DNA of 64,000 nt, taken from contig JBKHYJ010000131.1 in the NCBI GenBank assembly GCA_046565505.1, forward strand, positions 60,130 through 124,129, in the 5' to 3' direction. A model generated the notes under the pieces. The model was not told where the DNA came from, made no database searches, and saw only the letters and a program-made list of their open reading frames with translations. The position numbers and the translations under genes are program-made. Numbering within the stretch: position 1 is the stretch's first letter; every line of letters begins with the position of its first letter. The stretch comes from JBKHYJ01 sp046565505. GTDB lineage: Bacteria > Acidobacteriota > Blastocatellia > UBA7656. Shown here in pieces: positions 53,376-63,024 of this stretch.

Positions 53376-55640
53376 CTATTTCTCGACGACTTCAAAGCCC
53401 GCTTCGATAACGTCAACGGAGTTCGCGCCGACCATGATTTTAAACGCGCCCGGCTCAACCACGAACCGCATGTCGCGGTTATAAAACCCGAGATGCTCGG
53501 GCGTGAGCGTGAACTCTACGCGGCGCTTCTCGCCGGGCCGAAGTGTGATCCGCTCGAAGCCTTTCAACTCCATCACGGGCCGAGTGACGCTCGCCGCCAT
53601 GTCCCTGATGTAGAGTTGCACTACCTCGTCGCCCGCGCGCCCGCCGGCGTTCTGCACCTCGACGCTCGCCGTCAGGCTGCCGCCCGGCGGGATTCTCTGC
53701 GCACTCAAACGCAGGTCGGAAAGCTTGAACTCCGTGTAGCTCAAACCGTACCCGAACGGATAGAGCGCCGTGACGGGCAGGTCGAGATACTTTGAGCTGT
53801 ACTTGTTACGCGGGTCGGGCGGCCTCCCTGTGTTTTTGTAGTTGTAATAGATCGGCACCTGCCCGACAGAGAGTGGGAAAGTCACGGGCAGCTTGCCGCC
53901 GGGGTTCACGTCGCCGAAGAGCACGTCCGCTATAGCGTTGCCCGCTTGAATGCCCGCGAACCACGTTTCGAGAATAGCGGGCGCGCGGTCCGCAATCCAA
54001 TTTATCGTGAGCGGTCGCCCATTCATCAGCACGACTACGGTGGGCTTGCCGGCCGCGACCACCGCTTTCACCAGGTCCAACTGCCTGCCCGGTAGATCAA
54101 GCGAGCTTCGCGACGACGCCTCGCCGCTCATCTCCGCCGATTCGCCCACCGCGACTATGACGGCGTCCGCGCCCGCGGCGGCGCGGGCCGCCTCCGCTAT
54201 CCCTTCACCCGTGTCAGCATTGATATCGCAGCCTTTCGCGTAGGAGACCTTCGTCGCGGGCGGGAGCTTGGCTTTCACGCCCGCGAGCAGGGTCACCACA
54301 TCTTCCTTCCTCCCGTCGCCGCTCCACGACCCGAGCGGCGCCTGCTGGTCGTCCGCGAGTGGCCCGATCACCGCGACCGAGCCGACGCTTTTGCTCAAAG
54401 GCAACACGCCGCCGCGATTCTTCAACAGCACCATCGAGCGGGCCGCGACCTCGCGCGCCGCCGTCACGTTCTCGCTGCTCAAGATCGCCGCCCGCTCGCG
54501 GGCTTCGTCCGCGTAGGGCTTCTCGAACAGGCCCAGGCGAAATTTTATTCTGAGTATTCGCCTCACGGCTTCGTCGATGGTGGCGACGGAAAGCTTGCCC
54601 TCTTTCACGAGCCGCGGGGCGTGCTTGTTGTAGAGCCGGCTGACCATCTCCATGTCCACGCCCGCGCCGAGCGCCGCCCGCGCCGCCTCCGCCTCGTCGG
54701 CCGCAAAGCCATGATTGATTAGCTCCTGGACGGACGTGTAATCGCTTACGACGAAGCCATCGAATTTCCATTCGCCGCGCAGCACCCGCGTGAGCGTGAA
54801 TGGGTTTGCGGAGGTGGGCACGCCGTTGAGGTCGTTGAACGCGCTCATGAAAGTTCCGACGCCGGCGCCCACCGCCGCCTTGAAAGGCGGGAAGTAGACT
54901 TCGCGCAGTCTGGTTTCCGACACGTCCGTCGTGTTGTAGTCGCGCCCGGCCTCCGCCGCGCCGTACGCCACCCAGTGCTTGGCGCACGCGACGACCTTAT
55001 CCGGCGCGCTGTAATCGCGGCCCTGGAACCCGCGCACCCGCGCGCGCGCCATCGCGGAGCCGAGGTAGGGGTCCTCGCCCGCGCCCTCGACTATTCGGCC
55101 CCACCGCGGGTCGCGCGCTATGTCAACCATCGGCGCGAACGTCCACCGCACGCCCGCGGCTGCGGCTTCCGAGGCCGCGACGGCCGCCGCGCGCTCCACC
55201 GCCACCGGGTCCCAGCTGCTCGCCTCGCCGAGCGGGACCGGAAATATTGTGCGGTAGCCATGAATCACGTCGAAGCCGAAGATGAGCGGGATCTTCAGGC
55301 GCGACTCCTCGACCGCCACGCGCTGAAGCTCGTTCACCCTCCGAGCGCCGCGCACGTTAAGGGTCGAGCCGAGCAGCCCCTTGCGGACGAGGTCCATGTG
55401 CTCGGGCCTGTAGTTGCCGTTCGCTTCGCCGTCGAGTTGCTGAAGCTGCCCGAGCTTCTCTTCGAGCGTCATCCGCGCGAGCAAGGCGTCGATCCTTTTT
55501 TCTACGTCCGCCTGAGGGGGCGAAGCGATGGCGGGCAGGCACGAAGCGATTAACGCGAGAACTATTAACAGGCGGGTTGATTTTGCGGGCCGCGCGGTCA
55601 CGCGGCGCATCCGGCCCGGCGACTGTATCGGCATTAACAT
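53376..55640 (-). CDS. bglX: Exported GH3 beta-glucosidase
   Basis: 754 residues; signal peptide after a short basic lead (LLIVLALIASCLPAIAS). The ATG at 55640 has AGAGG upstream; 55610 is another possible start. The GH3 N-domain has RMTLEEKLGQLQQLDG, PLIFGFDVIHGYRTIFPVPL, VACAKHWVAYGAAEAGRDYN, and nucleophile Asp in KFDGFVVSDYTSVQEL (about 306). The C-domain and the fibronectin-III-like end (SLTASVEVQNAGGRAGDEVV QLY) are complete, as in periplasmic BglX. Next to a GH144-like endo-enzyme, sophoro-oligosaccharides are a likely substrate (inference). Confidence 0.95.
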   Translation of the reverse strand: MLMPIQSPGRMRRVTARPAKSTRLLIVLALIASCLPAIASPPQADVEKRIDALLARMTLEEKLGQLQQLDGEANGNYRPEHMDLVRKGLLGSTLNVRGARRVNELQRVAVEESRLKIPLIFGFDVIHGYRTIFPVPLGEASSWDPVAVERAAAVAASEAAAAGVRWTFAPMVDIARDPRWGRIVEGAGEDPYLGSAMARARVRGFQGRDYSAPDKVVACAKHWVAYGAAEAGRDYNTTDVSETRLREVYFPPFKAAVGAGVGTFMSAFNDLNGVPTSANPFTLTRVLRGEWKFDGFVVSDYTSVQELINHGFAADEAEAARAALGAGVDMEMVSRLYNKHAPRLVKEGKLSVATIDEAVRRILRIKFRLGLFEKPYADEARERAAILSSENVTAAREVAARSMVLLKNRGGVLPLSKSVGSVAVIGPLADDQQAPLGSWSGDGRKEDVVTLLAGVKAKLPPATKVSYAKGCDINADTGEGIAEAARAAAGADAVIVAVGESAEMSGEASSRSSLDLPGRQLDLVKAVVAAGKPTVVVLMNGRPLTINWIADRAPAILETWFAGIQAGNAIADVLFGDVNPGGKLPVTFPLSVGQVPIYYNYKNTGRPPDPRNKYSSKYLDLPVTALYPFGYGLSYTEFKLSDLRLSAQRIPPGGSLTASVEVQNAGGRAGDEVVQLYIRDMAASVTRPVMELKGFERITLRPGEKRRVEFTLTPEHLGFYNRDMRFVVEPGAFKIMVGANSVDVIEAGFEVVEK

Positions 55641-55670
55641 AGATGAGAAGACCTCTGATTAAGACGACTG

Positions 55671-55702
55671 ACGAGTGGAGGGCGCGGTCACCCTTCACTC
55701 GT
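55671..55702. repeat. Hairpin between the TonB receptor and GH3 genes
   Basis: A 12-bp stem with one G-T wobble (55671-55682 with 55691-55702) and an 8-base loop, in the 83-bp gap. Its right arm is part of TCACTCGTCACC (55695-55706), identical to a 12-mer in the hairpin upstream of tig. It may lower expression of the enzymes relative to the receptor or stabilise the mRNA (inference). Confidence 0.6.
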
Positions 55703-55723
55703 CACCCTGAGTCTGCCGCTGCT

Positions 55724-58700
55724 TTAGAAGCTGAACCGCGCTTGCAACTCTACCACGCGGCCGCTGAGCCCGCGCAACGAGCGCCCGAAGTTCGGGTCCG
55801 TGACGATGGCGCCGGGGTCGAAGAACCCGATGGGCGCGAGGTTCAGCTCGTTGAAGGCGTTGAAAAAGTTTGCGCGGAGTTCGAGCCTCGCCTCCTCGCC
55901 CAGCCCCGGCACGCCCGCGAGCCCCGTTGACTTTATAAAGCTCAGGTCAACTGCGCGATACTTAGGCCCGCGGAATGAATTCCTGCCGATGCCCGGGGGG
56001 CCGGCCGTCGTGGTGTCGAAGAATCTCGCCCCGCCGCCGGGGAAGTTGCCGCCCGCGCGTATGAACGCTTCGTCGCTCGTGTCGTCGAGCGCGCCGCCGA
56101 AATAGCGCGTCGGGCGGATTGGCCCGAAGAACTCCCCGCTAGGCTGCCTGAGCGACTGGAAGATTTTCGGGGTGAAAGGGAATCCGCTGTGCGCCGTCAG
56201 TATGCCGTTTATTTGCCAGCCGCCGAGCACCTTGCCGGCGAAATCGTTCCGCCCGCGGAATAGCGGCAGGTCCCACAGCCAGGACAATACGAAGTGATGC
56301 CTCACGTCGTAATCGGAAGGGCCGCGCTCGGACGCGAGGTCGCCGGGGTTCGTCTGGTTCGTCACCGCGCCCGGACCTTCGTACGACAGGGTGTCGATGC
56401 TCTTGGCCCAGCGGTAATACGCGTCCGCGCGCACGCCGTGGGCGAAGTTGCGCGTGAGCCGCGCGTTCATCGCGTTGTAGTTCGCGTTCACGTCGGGCCG
56501 AAGGAAGAGCACGGGGTTGAAGGCGGGGTTGCGCGGGAATAGCAGGTTGAGATTCACTATGCGGATCAACTTATGGCTGCTGCTGCCCTGGTAGCCGAGC
56601 GAGGCGATCAGGTTGAAAGGTAGCTGGTATTCGGCCTCTAGCGAGTAAGTGTAGACGTAAGCGTTCGGCAGGCGCGGCTCGGTGCCCCAGATTTCGACCT
56701 CGCCGCCGCGCAGGCTGCCGGTCGCCGGGTCGATGCCCTGCGCCAGGACCGGGTTGACCGGGAAACTGAATGGCGAATTGCTGGCCCCGAGCGCGAACAT
56801 GATCCGCCCGCCTACGAATGGGGACCCGAAATCGGTTGAAGCCGTGCCGCAGCAGATCGAATTGCGTGCGAAGAAGGGCGGGTTGCCGCGCGTGTTGGAG
56901 AATAGGACCCCAGGTATGCGATTGTATGCGACGCCGAACCCGCCGCGCAGCACCATCCTTTCGCCGAACGCGCCCGGGCTCCATGCGAAGCCGAACCGGG
57001 GCGCGAAGTTATTGCGGTCCGTCGCGTAAAGCTGGCGCTGGAGGACTATGCGCGCGTCGGCCAGCCCGTTCGGGCCGAAGGCGATATTGGTCACGCGCCC
57101 GCCCTTCTCCCTCAAGGGCGTGAAGAGTTCGTAACGCAGGCCTAAATTCAGCGTCAGGTTGGGACGCGCCTTCCAATCGTCCTGCACGAAGGCCGCGTAG
57201 GTGCTCGTGCGAAAATACCTCTGGGCGTCGGCGGGCGCGCCCGTGGTCGGGTCCGTGTTTATGGCCTCAAAGATCGGCGTCTCATTCGCCAGGTTGAACA
57301 GCCCTGAGAAGGAAAAGACGGGCCGCGCGCCGCCCACCAGGTTGTTGTTGTCCTGCTCCTTACGCGCCTCGACGCCGAACTTGAGCGCCTGGTTACCTCT
57401 CAACACGCTCAGCGTGTCGCGCACTTCAAACGTGTTTTGCGAGAACACGCCGGGCGACGACTCCTCGCGCGGCGCGCCGAGGCGGATGCGCTCGCCGCCC
57501 GGCAGCGGCAGCCCCTCGACCTCTATGCGCGGGATGCCGAAGTTCGTGTCCGTCGAGTCGCTGACCTGGTCGAGGCTGAATCGCGTGAAATTCGCGCGCG
57601 CCTCGTTCAGCACTTTGGCAGAGACCGTGCGAATCCAAGTCGCTGTCGCCGCGGAGTTGAGCGGCTTGAACCTCAGGTCCCCGATGGGGCGCGCCTGATT
57701 CCCCGGGTCGCTTTGCTGATCGTTGCGCTTGGTGAAGTAGGTGCTGACCGCGAATTGGTCCTTGTTGTTCGGGTTGAAATCGACGCGCGTGTTGAACTGG
57801 TTCCCGCGCTCGCGCTTGGGGGCCTCTATCTCCGCCAGCAGAATGTCCGGGATGTTATCGAGCCCGCCCCCCGTGGGGTTCCCGAGGCTCACGTACTGCC
57901 CTGTCCTGCCCGTGGGCGAGCCGATGTCAAGCCCGCCGTTAACGGCCCTGCAACGCGCGGGGTCGTTGCCGAATATGGAGCAATCGGCAGGCAGCACGCT
58001 GATGATGCGGGGCTCTATCCCCTGCGCGCCGAAGACGGAGGCGATCTGGCTGCCCGGCCGCCGGCTTATGACTAGCTGGCGGAACTGCGGCGTCTCGACG
58101 AACTTGCTTATCGTGTCGCTGGCGTTGTTGCGCAGCCCCTCGTAGGAGAAAAAGAAGAACAGCTTATCCTTAACGACGGGCCCGCCGAGGCTGCCGCCGA
58201 ATTGGCGGAACCGCTGGCTGACGCGCTTCGGCCCGCCGCCGAATACGTCGCCATACCTGTTGAAGGCGTTCAGAGCGGGGTCGTTGTACTTGAACAGCGC
58301 GCTGCCGTGAAACTCGTTAGTGCCGTTCTGCGAAACCACCTGTATCTGCGCGCCGGAGTTGCGCCCGTACTCCGCGGAGTACGCGCTCGACAGCACACGC
58401 ATCTCTTTGACTGATTCCTGGTTCGGGGTCACGACCGCCGCGCCGCCGAACCCTAGGCTGTTGACGCTCACGCCGTCTATCTGAAAGTTGTTTGCCGACA
58501 CGCGCTGGCCGTTGGCGCTGACGGGGACCTGGTTTTCGACCTGGAAGATTGACGTGCTGGACCCGCCCGGCCCCGTCGTGTTAGGGAGGTTTACTGCTTC
58601 GCCCGTGGCAGAGCGCGCGCCGCTGCCGAACACGCCCGGCGTGAGGCGGATCAGCTCGTACGGGTCGCGGCCGGCCTGCGGTATGCGGAGTATCTCTCGC

Positions 58701-59134
58701 GTAGTTATGGCGCGGTCGACGTTGGCGTTCTCCGTCTGTAGCCGCGTCGCGGACTCGCCCGCCGACACCGTAACCGCCTCAGACACCTGGCCCGCTTCGA
58801 GCGTCATATTCACGCCCTCGGTCTGCTCGGCGTTAACGACGATGTCCTGAAGCACCTGCTTTTTGAAGCCGGAAACCTCCGCGCTCACCGTGTACCTCCC
58901 CGGCGCGAGGCCCGTGACGCGGTAGAACCCTTCGTCGCTCGTGGTGACCTGTTGAGACTTGCTCGTCTCTTGGTTGGTGACCGTTACGGTAGCGCCCGCC
59001 ACTACGGCCCCCGACGCGTCGGTGACCGTGCCCTGAATGCTGGCCCTGAACTGCGCGGCGGCCGCGGAGGCGAGGCCCGCCGCGATCAACGCGCCTAAAA
59101 CAACTCTGAGAGAATATGAGAGCAGGTGACGCAT
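55724..59134 (-). CDS. Large TonB-dependent outer-membrane receptor with carboxypeptidase-regulatory-like N-domain (Oar type)
   Basis: 1136 residues with a signal peptide (VVLGALIAAGLASAAAAQ). Residues about 30-110 are a CarboxypepD_reg-like Ig domain (SIQGTVTDASGAVVAGATV, GFYRVTGLAPGRYTVSAEVS); then a plug region (VNLPNTTGPGGSSTSIFQVE, FQIDGVSVNSLGFGG, VLSSAYSAEYGRNSGAQIQV); then a 22-strand barrel ending VVELQARFSF with the terminal Phe of outer-membrane barrels. Such Oar/'TonB-dependent receptor' proteins replace SusC in acidobacteria and import oligosaccharides or peptides with TonB energy. Its placement upstream of GH3 and GH144-like genes suggests import of beta-glucan fragments. Confidence 0.93.
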   Translation of the reverse strand: MRHLLSYSLRVVLGALIAAGLASAAAAQFRASIQGTVTDASGAVVAGATVTVTNQETSKSQQVTTSDEGFYRVTGLAPGRYTVSAEVSGFKKQVLQDIVVNAEQTEGVNMTLEAGQVSEAVTVSAGESATRLQTENANVDRAITTREILRIPQAGRDPYELIRLTPGVFGSGARSATGEAVNLPNTTGPGGSSTSIFQVENQVPVSANGQRVSANNFQIDGVSVNSLGFGGAAVVTPNQESVKEMRVLSSAYSAEYGRNSGAQIQVVSQNGTNEFHGSALFKYNDPALNAFNRYGDVFGGGPKRVSQRFRQFGGSLGGPVVKDKLFFFFSYEGLRNNASDTISKFVETPQFRQLVISRRPGSQIASVFGAQGIEPRIISVLPADCSIFGNDPARCRAVNGGLDIGSPTGRTGQYVSLGNPTGGGLDNIPDILLAEIEAPKRERGNQFNTRVDFNPNNKDQFAVSTYFTKRNDQQSDPGNQARPIGDLRFKPLNSAATATWIRTVSAKVLNEARANFTRFSLDQVSDSTDTNFGIPRIEVEGLPLPGGERIRLGAPREESSPGVFSQNTFEVRDTLSVLRGNQALKFGVEARKEQDNNNLVGGARPVFSFSGLFNLANETPIFEAINTDPTTGAPADAQRYFRTSTYAAFVQDDWKARPNLTLNLGLRYELFTPLREKGGRVTNIAFGPNGLADARIVLQRQLYATDRNNFAPRFGFAWSPGAFGERMVLRGGFGVAYNRIPGVLFSNTRGNPPFFARNSICCGTASTDFGSPFVGGRIMFALGASNSPFSFPVNPVLAQGIDPATGSLRGGEVEIWGTEPRLPNAYVYTYSLEAEYQLPFNLIASLGYQGSSSHKLIRIVNLNLLFPRNPAFNPVLFLRPDVNANYNAMNARLTRNFAHGVRADAYYRWAKSIDTLSYEGPGAVTNQTNPGDLASERGPSDYDVRHHFVLSWLWDLPLFRGRNDFAGKVLGGWQINGILTAHSGFPFTPKIFQSLRQPSGEFFGPIRPTRYFGGALDDTSDEAFIRAGGNFPGGGARFFDTTTAGPPGIGRNSFRGPKYRAVDLSFIKSTGLAGVPGLGEEARLELRANFFNAFNELNLAPIGFFDPGAIVTDPNFGRSLRGLSGRVVELQARFSF

Positions 59135-59403
59135 GGCTTTGATCCCCCGTGATGGAATTCACTCATTGTCGATGGATTTGATTGTCCGGCTACCGAAGGC
59201 GGCGAACTGTCATGAGTCGGAGCGGTTCCTGAGCTAGCCTAAACCCACCTTTGATTCGATAAGGAAATTTTGACCGGGTATTTAGTTGAACACTCGTCCG
59301 CCACCATTCTTATCCTCTTGCGGGCGGGTGTCAAGATTGGCGGCATAGCCGGAGTCTTGATAAGGGGCGGCGGGCGGAGGCCGGCCGGGCCGAGAGTCTG
59401 ACC

Positions 59404-60696
59404 TTATTGTCTGACCCAGCCTAGCTTGGTGCTGAGCCTGGTTTTTTGCTCGGCGTCGTCCGCTTGATTTAGAGCCTTTCGCCAGGCCTGTTCGGCGTCT
59501 TGCTTCTTGCTGAGGCTGAAGCATATGTCCCCGAATCGCTCCTGGACTTCACTGTTCTTCGGCTCGTGTCGGGCGGCCTCGCTAAGATACCGTTCGGCCT
59601 CTTCGAGTTGGCCCATGTGGAAATATATCCAGCCGGTGCTGCTCAACAGCAGGGTATTTTTCGGATCGACCGCCAGCGACTTCTTAACCATGTCGAGCGC
59701 CGTCTTCAACTCCTGGTCCCTGTCCGGCTGCTGCGCGGTTTGATTCTGATCAGGGGGGCTCGGCTTTCCGCCCAGTTTGAAATTGAACGTCAAAACCCTG
59801 CTGCCTGCCACGGGCCTGCCCCCGACTTTTGTCTGGGAGAACTTCCATGCGCGCGCAGCCGCGACGGCGGCGTCCCGCAGTATTTGCGGCCCGGAAATGG
59901 CCCGCGCCGTCGCCACGTTGCCATTCCTGTCTATCGCGATGGCTACGTCGACTGACCCCGTGATTTGCATTATCCGCGCCAGCTCGGGGTAATCGGGGTA
60001 AATCTGTTTGATCGGCTCGCCTTCGGCCATGTCCCTGGCCTCCAGGCTCTTTGCCCTGCTCGCCAGAGTCATGCCCGTGCTGGAGCTGAGCGGGTGCAGG
60101 CTGACCGGCGGGTACATAGCCAGAATACGCTGCGCGGAGTTTTCCCTGGCGGCCGCATCGCCTGTCGGGCCCGCCTCTCTGGCCCCGGCCCTGGCCCTTG
60201 ACCTCTCCAGCACTGGCGGCTCGGTCTGCTTCTTACCGGCTTTAGCGTCTTCGCTTTCGGCCTTCCTGTTCGCGGCGGCGGCAAGCGTGGCGGCACTGAT
60301 GACATTGACCACGCGATTCGCTTGCTCGACCGGGACGACGAAAAGATCGAAATTATAAATATGCTGATCGCCTTTCTTCTCGCCGACCTTGACGAACAGG
60401 TTGCTGATACCTTTGTCTGAAACCGGCTTTATATAGACTTCGTTCTCGTTCGTCTGAACGAGGAACGCGCCTCTGCCGGTGATGGGGTCGAAGAGGTCGC
60501 CGCATACTATCTGCTTGACCGTCTCGGCAAACGATATCCTTGTCGTGATCCCGGGAGCCGTGCGCACCCCCCCGATGTCGTTCGGTCCGAGGGTCAACGT
60601 CAAAACCGGAGACTGCGCATAACTTGATGTGTGGGCTGTCGGTACGACCAGCGAAGCGGCGAGAAAGAAAACGATTGCACATGCCCTCTTGCTCAT
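59404..60696 (-). CDS. Exported fusion protein: VirB9/secretin-N-like domain, TonB C-terminal domain, TPR
   Basis: 430 residues; GAGG 8 bases before the ATG; signal peptide (ACAIVFFLAASLVVPTAHTS). Residues about 30-130 have a beta-rich part (TRISFAETVKQIVCGDLFDP, VYIKPVSDKGISNLFVKVGE, IYNFDLFVVPVEQANRVV) like VirB9/TrbG or pilus-assembly N-terminal domains. Residues about 220-310 are a TonB C-terminal domain: QIYPDYPELARIMQITGSVD, RNGNVATARAISGPQILRDA and AARAWKFSQTKVGGRPV. Residues about 325-430 are two to three TPRs (PKNTLLLSSTGWIYFHMGQL). I do not know this combination. It starts over 250 bp upstream of, and on the same strand as, the TonB receptor gene. Confidence 0.85.
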   Translation of the reverse strand: MSKRACAIVFFLAASLVVPTAHTSSYAQSPVLTLTLGPNDIGGVRTAPGITTRISFAETVKQIVCGDLFDPITGRGAFLVQTNENEVYIKPVSDKGISNLFVKVGEKKGDQHIYNFDLFVVPVEQANRVVNVISAATLAAAANRKAESEDAKAGKKQTEPPVLERSRARAGAREAGPTGDAAARENSAQRILAMYPPVSLHPLSSSTGMTLASRAKSLEARDMAEGEPIKQIYPDYPELARIMQITGSVDVAIAIDRNGNVATARAISGPQILRDAAVAAARAWKFSQTKVGGRPVAGSRVLTFNFKLGGKPSPPDQNQTAQQPDRDQELKTALDMVKKSLAVDPKNTLLLSSTGWIYFHMGQLEEAERYLSEAARHEPKNSEVQERFGDICFSLSKKQDAEQAWRKALNQADDAEQKTRLSTKLGWVRQ

Positions 60697-61341
60697 TTAC
60701 TACCTCGGCCAGGCAACGTCGGTCCAACGCTGCCTCGATGAAAGCAAAACCTGAATTGGTGTTCGGCGAATGCAGGCGAAGGAGAGTGTAGAGAGTCCGC
60801 CCGACGTCTATAAAAGAGCTTACTAAAACGATCGTCAAAGATAATATCAGTTTCGACACTCGCGGGCGATATATGAGCGAAGATTGCAACAAAATCGTAA
60901 CAGTAAGGGGCGCTCGGGATAATAAGCCGGCCGGTTTTACTCGCCTGTTCAAGCCGGGCCGGTACGGCCCGCGAACCCTGCCCGGATAACCAAAATTTAC
61001 CTGCGGGGCCGGGGTCAATCATTGTGTACTTATGCTCACCGAGTCATTTGTGCGTATAGTTACTTTTAGCGGCGGGCTGCATGCATCGCCCGCGCGGGTA
61101 GTCGTGACGCTCCGTATTGGATCTGAGGCAACTATCCGGGCGTCGATGCCGGGGGCGTCAGACGCGCGGGCTTCATCGAAGTCCTGCTTAAGCCGCCGCA
61201 TGTAGGCCACAGGTGCGGCAGCCCTGATTAAATTTCGTATCAACGTGTAATCTCACACTGATTATCAAAGCTTGCCTCCCCGGCGCGCTCGGTACAGAAA
61301 TGGCATACGCGTTAAGAATAAATATCTGATTAAAAACTTGT

Positions 61342-61370
61342 TGACTCAAGAATTCGGCGGGGGTAAACTA
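61342..61370 (+). promoter_or_regulatory. Promoter-like site with no clear gene behind it
   Basis: TTGACT (61342-61347), 17-base spacer, TAAACT (61365-61370). Within the next 100 bases the only start is ATG 61441, giving 18 residues; it lacks a close ribosome site. Confidence 0.4.
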
Positions 61371-61922
61371 GCTCCCGCCTTAGACTGCTGCTCTGAATCA
61401 GGAGCAAAGTTATTTGTAGCAACATAGTATGCAGTGCGCTATGAGTCAACAGGAACACAACTCGTTTCCGAGAACTCCAAAGCTCAAACTCACTTAATTC
61501 TCTACACACTGCGTAACGACCTTAGTCCTGGACGCCAATGGCCGATCTCTCGTGAGCAGCCTTTAGGATTTGATCACATGGATCGTCAGCTATCGGCACA
61601 CTTTAAAGAATCATTCCCGCGTCGCGCCGACCCGAGGGAGCTGTTATGGAGGGGAGGGGCATCGAATCGCCGGTCTATCATCTTAAATCCGCTTCAATGC
61701 GTAGCTCCCGGAGGTTATTGAGGCGCTCGGGATCGAGCCTGTCGGTAAGAGAATCGCAACGAGGGCGGGCCAAAATGATGACTCGGGCATACGGCACGAT
61801 TTTTCTTTGCCGCCGAGTCGCCGTATAGAGCCGCTCTGACCCTGGAATTATGGAGGAGATAAGCGCGAGGTAGTATTTAAAGGTCGAAACAACTAGGAGG
61901 CGCGAGGCAGCGCAAAAGAAAA

Positions 61923-61948
61923 GCGAGAAGAGCTGTCACTCTTCTCGC
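61923..61948 (-). terminator. Orphan leftward hairpin terminator
   Basis: A 10-bp stem GCGAGAAGAG/CTCTTCTCGC (61923-61932 with 61939-61948), a 6-base loop, and on the minus strand a following TTTTCTTTTG. There is no firm gene just upstream on that strand. Confidence 0.6.
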
Positions 61949-62305
61949 CCGATGCCAAACAAAATACCCCTGGTGTAGGTAATATTCTGATCGGCGTTTG
62001 GCATTATAGCCATCTTCCGCCCTGCCTTCAAGCAACCCCTGAATCACGAATCATTGACCTGTATCTGTGTCAGGTAAGCGCAAGCGACTGACCATTACCT
62101 CGCCACACCGCGCGGCGTAAGCGGCTGAAAACAGGAATACCGCTACGGCGAAGATCAAATGATTATGACGCGCCGACTTCGTACCCTTGCACCGTCTCGA
62201 AATCCATTGGCGCGCCCTGACCTTAACAGTTCCGCGCGCCCCCGCCGCCATACGTGGCGCGCTAAATCAATGTTGGTATTAAGACAAGGAAAGGATCACC
62301 GGATA

Positions 62306-62797
62306 ATGAACAGGAACAACATCCCACCCTTTATCGGCTGCCGAAAGACGCCATTTCGGATCACATACCTGATTGTAATTGCGCTTGCGGGACTGGGATT
62401 ACTCTCCGTCGCATTAAAAGGTAAATCAGTTTTCGCCGGGGCTGACTCCAAAGGTTTCATTAGCGTCGAGGCGACCGGGGACGCACGCGGCGAGGCGGTG
62501 GCTGGCGAATTCACCTTCACAATTTCCCATGACTCTGGGGAATTCAGCAGGAGGGTCGCCGTCGCTGCCGGTGCCAGCACCCTGGCGATAGAAGTGCCGA
62601 GCGGAACTTTGAGTGTTACTGAGGAGGCGAGGGACGGCTTTGAAGTGAGCGGGGTGACGGCGGCGTCCGGGGGCGGCGAGGACCGCCTGGTCAGCAGCAA
62701 CCCCGCGACGCGGACGGCCACCGTGACGGTAGTCGCAGGTGATGCTTCCACCCAGACCTTAGTACGCTTCACCAATCGCAGGGCAGCGGCACGGTAG
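62306..62797 (+). CDS. Exported single-repeat Cna-B/SpaA-like (prealbumin-fold) protein
   Basis: 163 residues from the ATG at 62306 (AAGGAAAGGA upstream). A transmembrane/signal segment (TYLIVIALAGLGLLSVALKG) is followed by one Cna-B-like beta-sandwich: GEFTFTISHDSGEF, LSVTEEARDGFEVSGV, then TLVRFTNRR. The Glu of 'VTEEA' and the Asn of 'FTNR' are kept, but the position that is Lys in the next gene (FIEVCKDA) is Ala here (FISVEATG), so an isopeptide bond is not expected. The signal region, the leader DNA and a 101-base block (62636-62736) are close copies of the next gene. Probably a surface or extracellular protein. Confidence 0.75.
   Translation: MNRNNIPPFIGCRKTPFRITYLIVIALAGLGLLSVALKGKSVFAGADSKGFISVEATGDARGEAVAGEFTFTISHDSGEFSRRVAVAAGASTLAIEVPSGTLSVTEEARDGFEVSGVTAASGGGEDRLVSSNPATRTATVTVVAGDASTQTLVRFTNRRAAAR
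62636..62736 (+). repeat. 101-bp DNA repeat, copy 1
   Basis: Runs from GGCTTTGAAGTGAGCGGGGT to GACGGTAGTCGC, inside the single-repeat gene. Nearly identical copies lie at 63352-63452 and 63676-63776. Confidence 0.85.
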
Positions 62798-63024
62798 CGC
62801 GACTTAATCCAGAGCGCTACTCACTCAAGGCATCAGGGCAAATGAGTCCTTGTCATCCCGCCCCGCCAGGGGGTGATTCGCCGAGGGTGATACGCCGCTT
62901 ACATAAGTTAGTGCTAATTAGAAAAGCGTTACCGCCCGGCGCCGGGAGTTTCAAACGTCACAGTTCACGCTGAAAAATCAGCGAAATCAATGTTGACACT
63001 AAGACTAAGGAAAGGATTAACAAA

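Larger units (their letters stand above)
60697..62305. other. About 1.6 kb without a convincing gene
   Basis: Short frames on both strands (for example 61019-61243 minus, 61434-61828 plus, 62051-62251 minus) show no recognisable protein. The last has one hydrophobic stretch (HLIFAVAVFLFSAAYAA) and is followed in its own direction by a terminator-like hairpin at 61923-61948, so a small membrane protein cannot be excluded. A rightward promoter lies at 61342-61370 and an inverted repeat ATGCCAAAC/GTTTGGCAT at 61952-61960 and 61996-62004. The region is richer in A/T than its neighbours. Confidence 0.5.

Noticed and set aside
61434..61828. Small rightward frames after the promoter-like site
   Set aside because: Two overlapping frames with scattered basic and Ser residues, no ribosome site in place and no recognisable protein.
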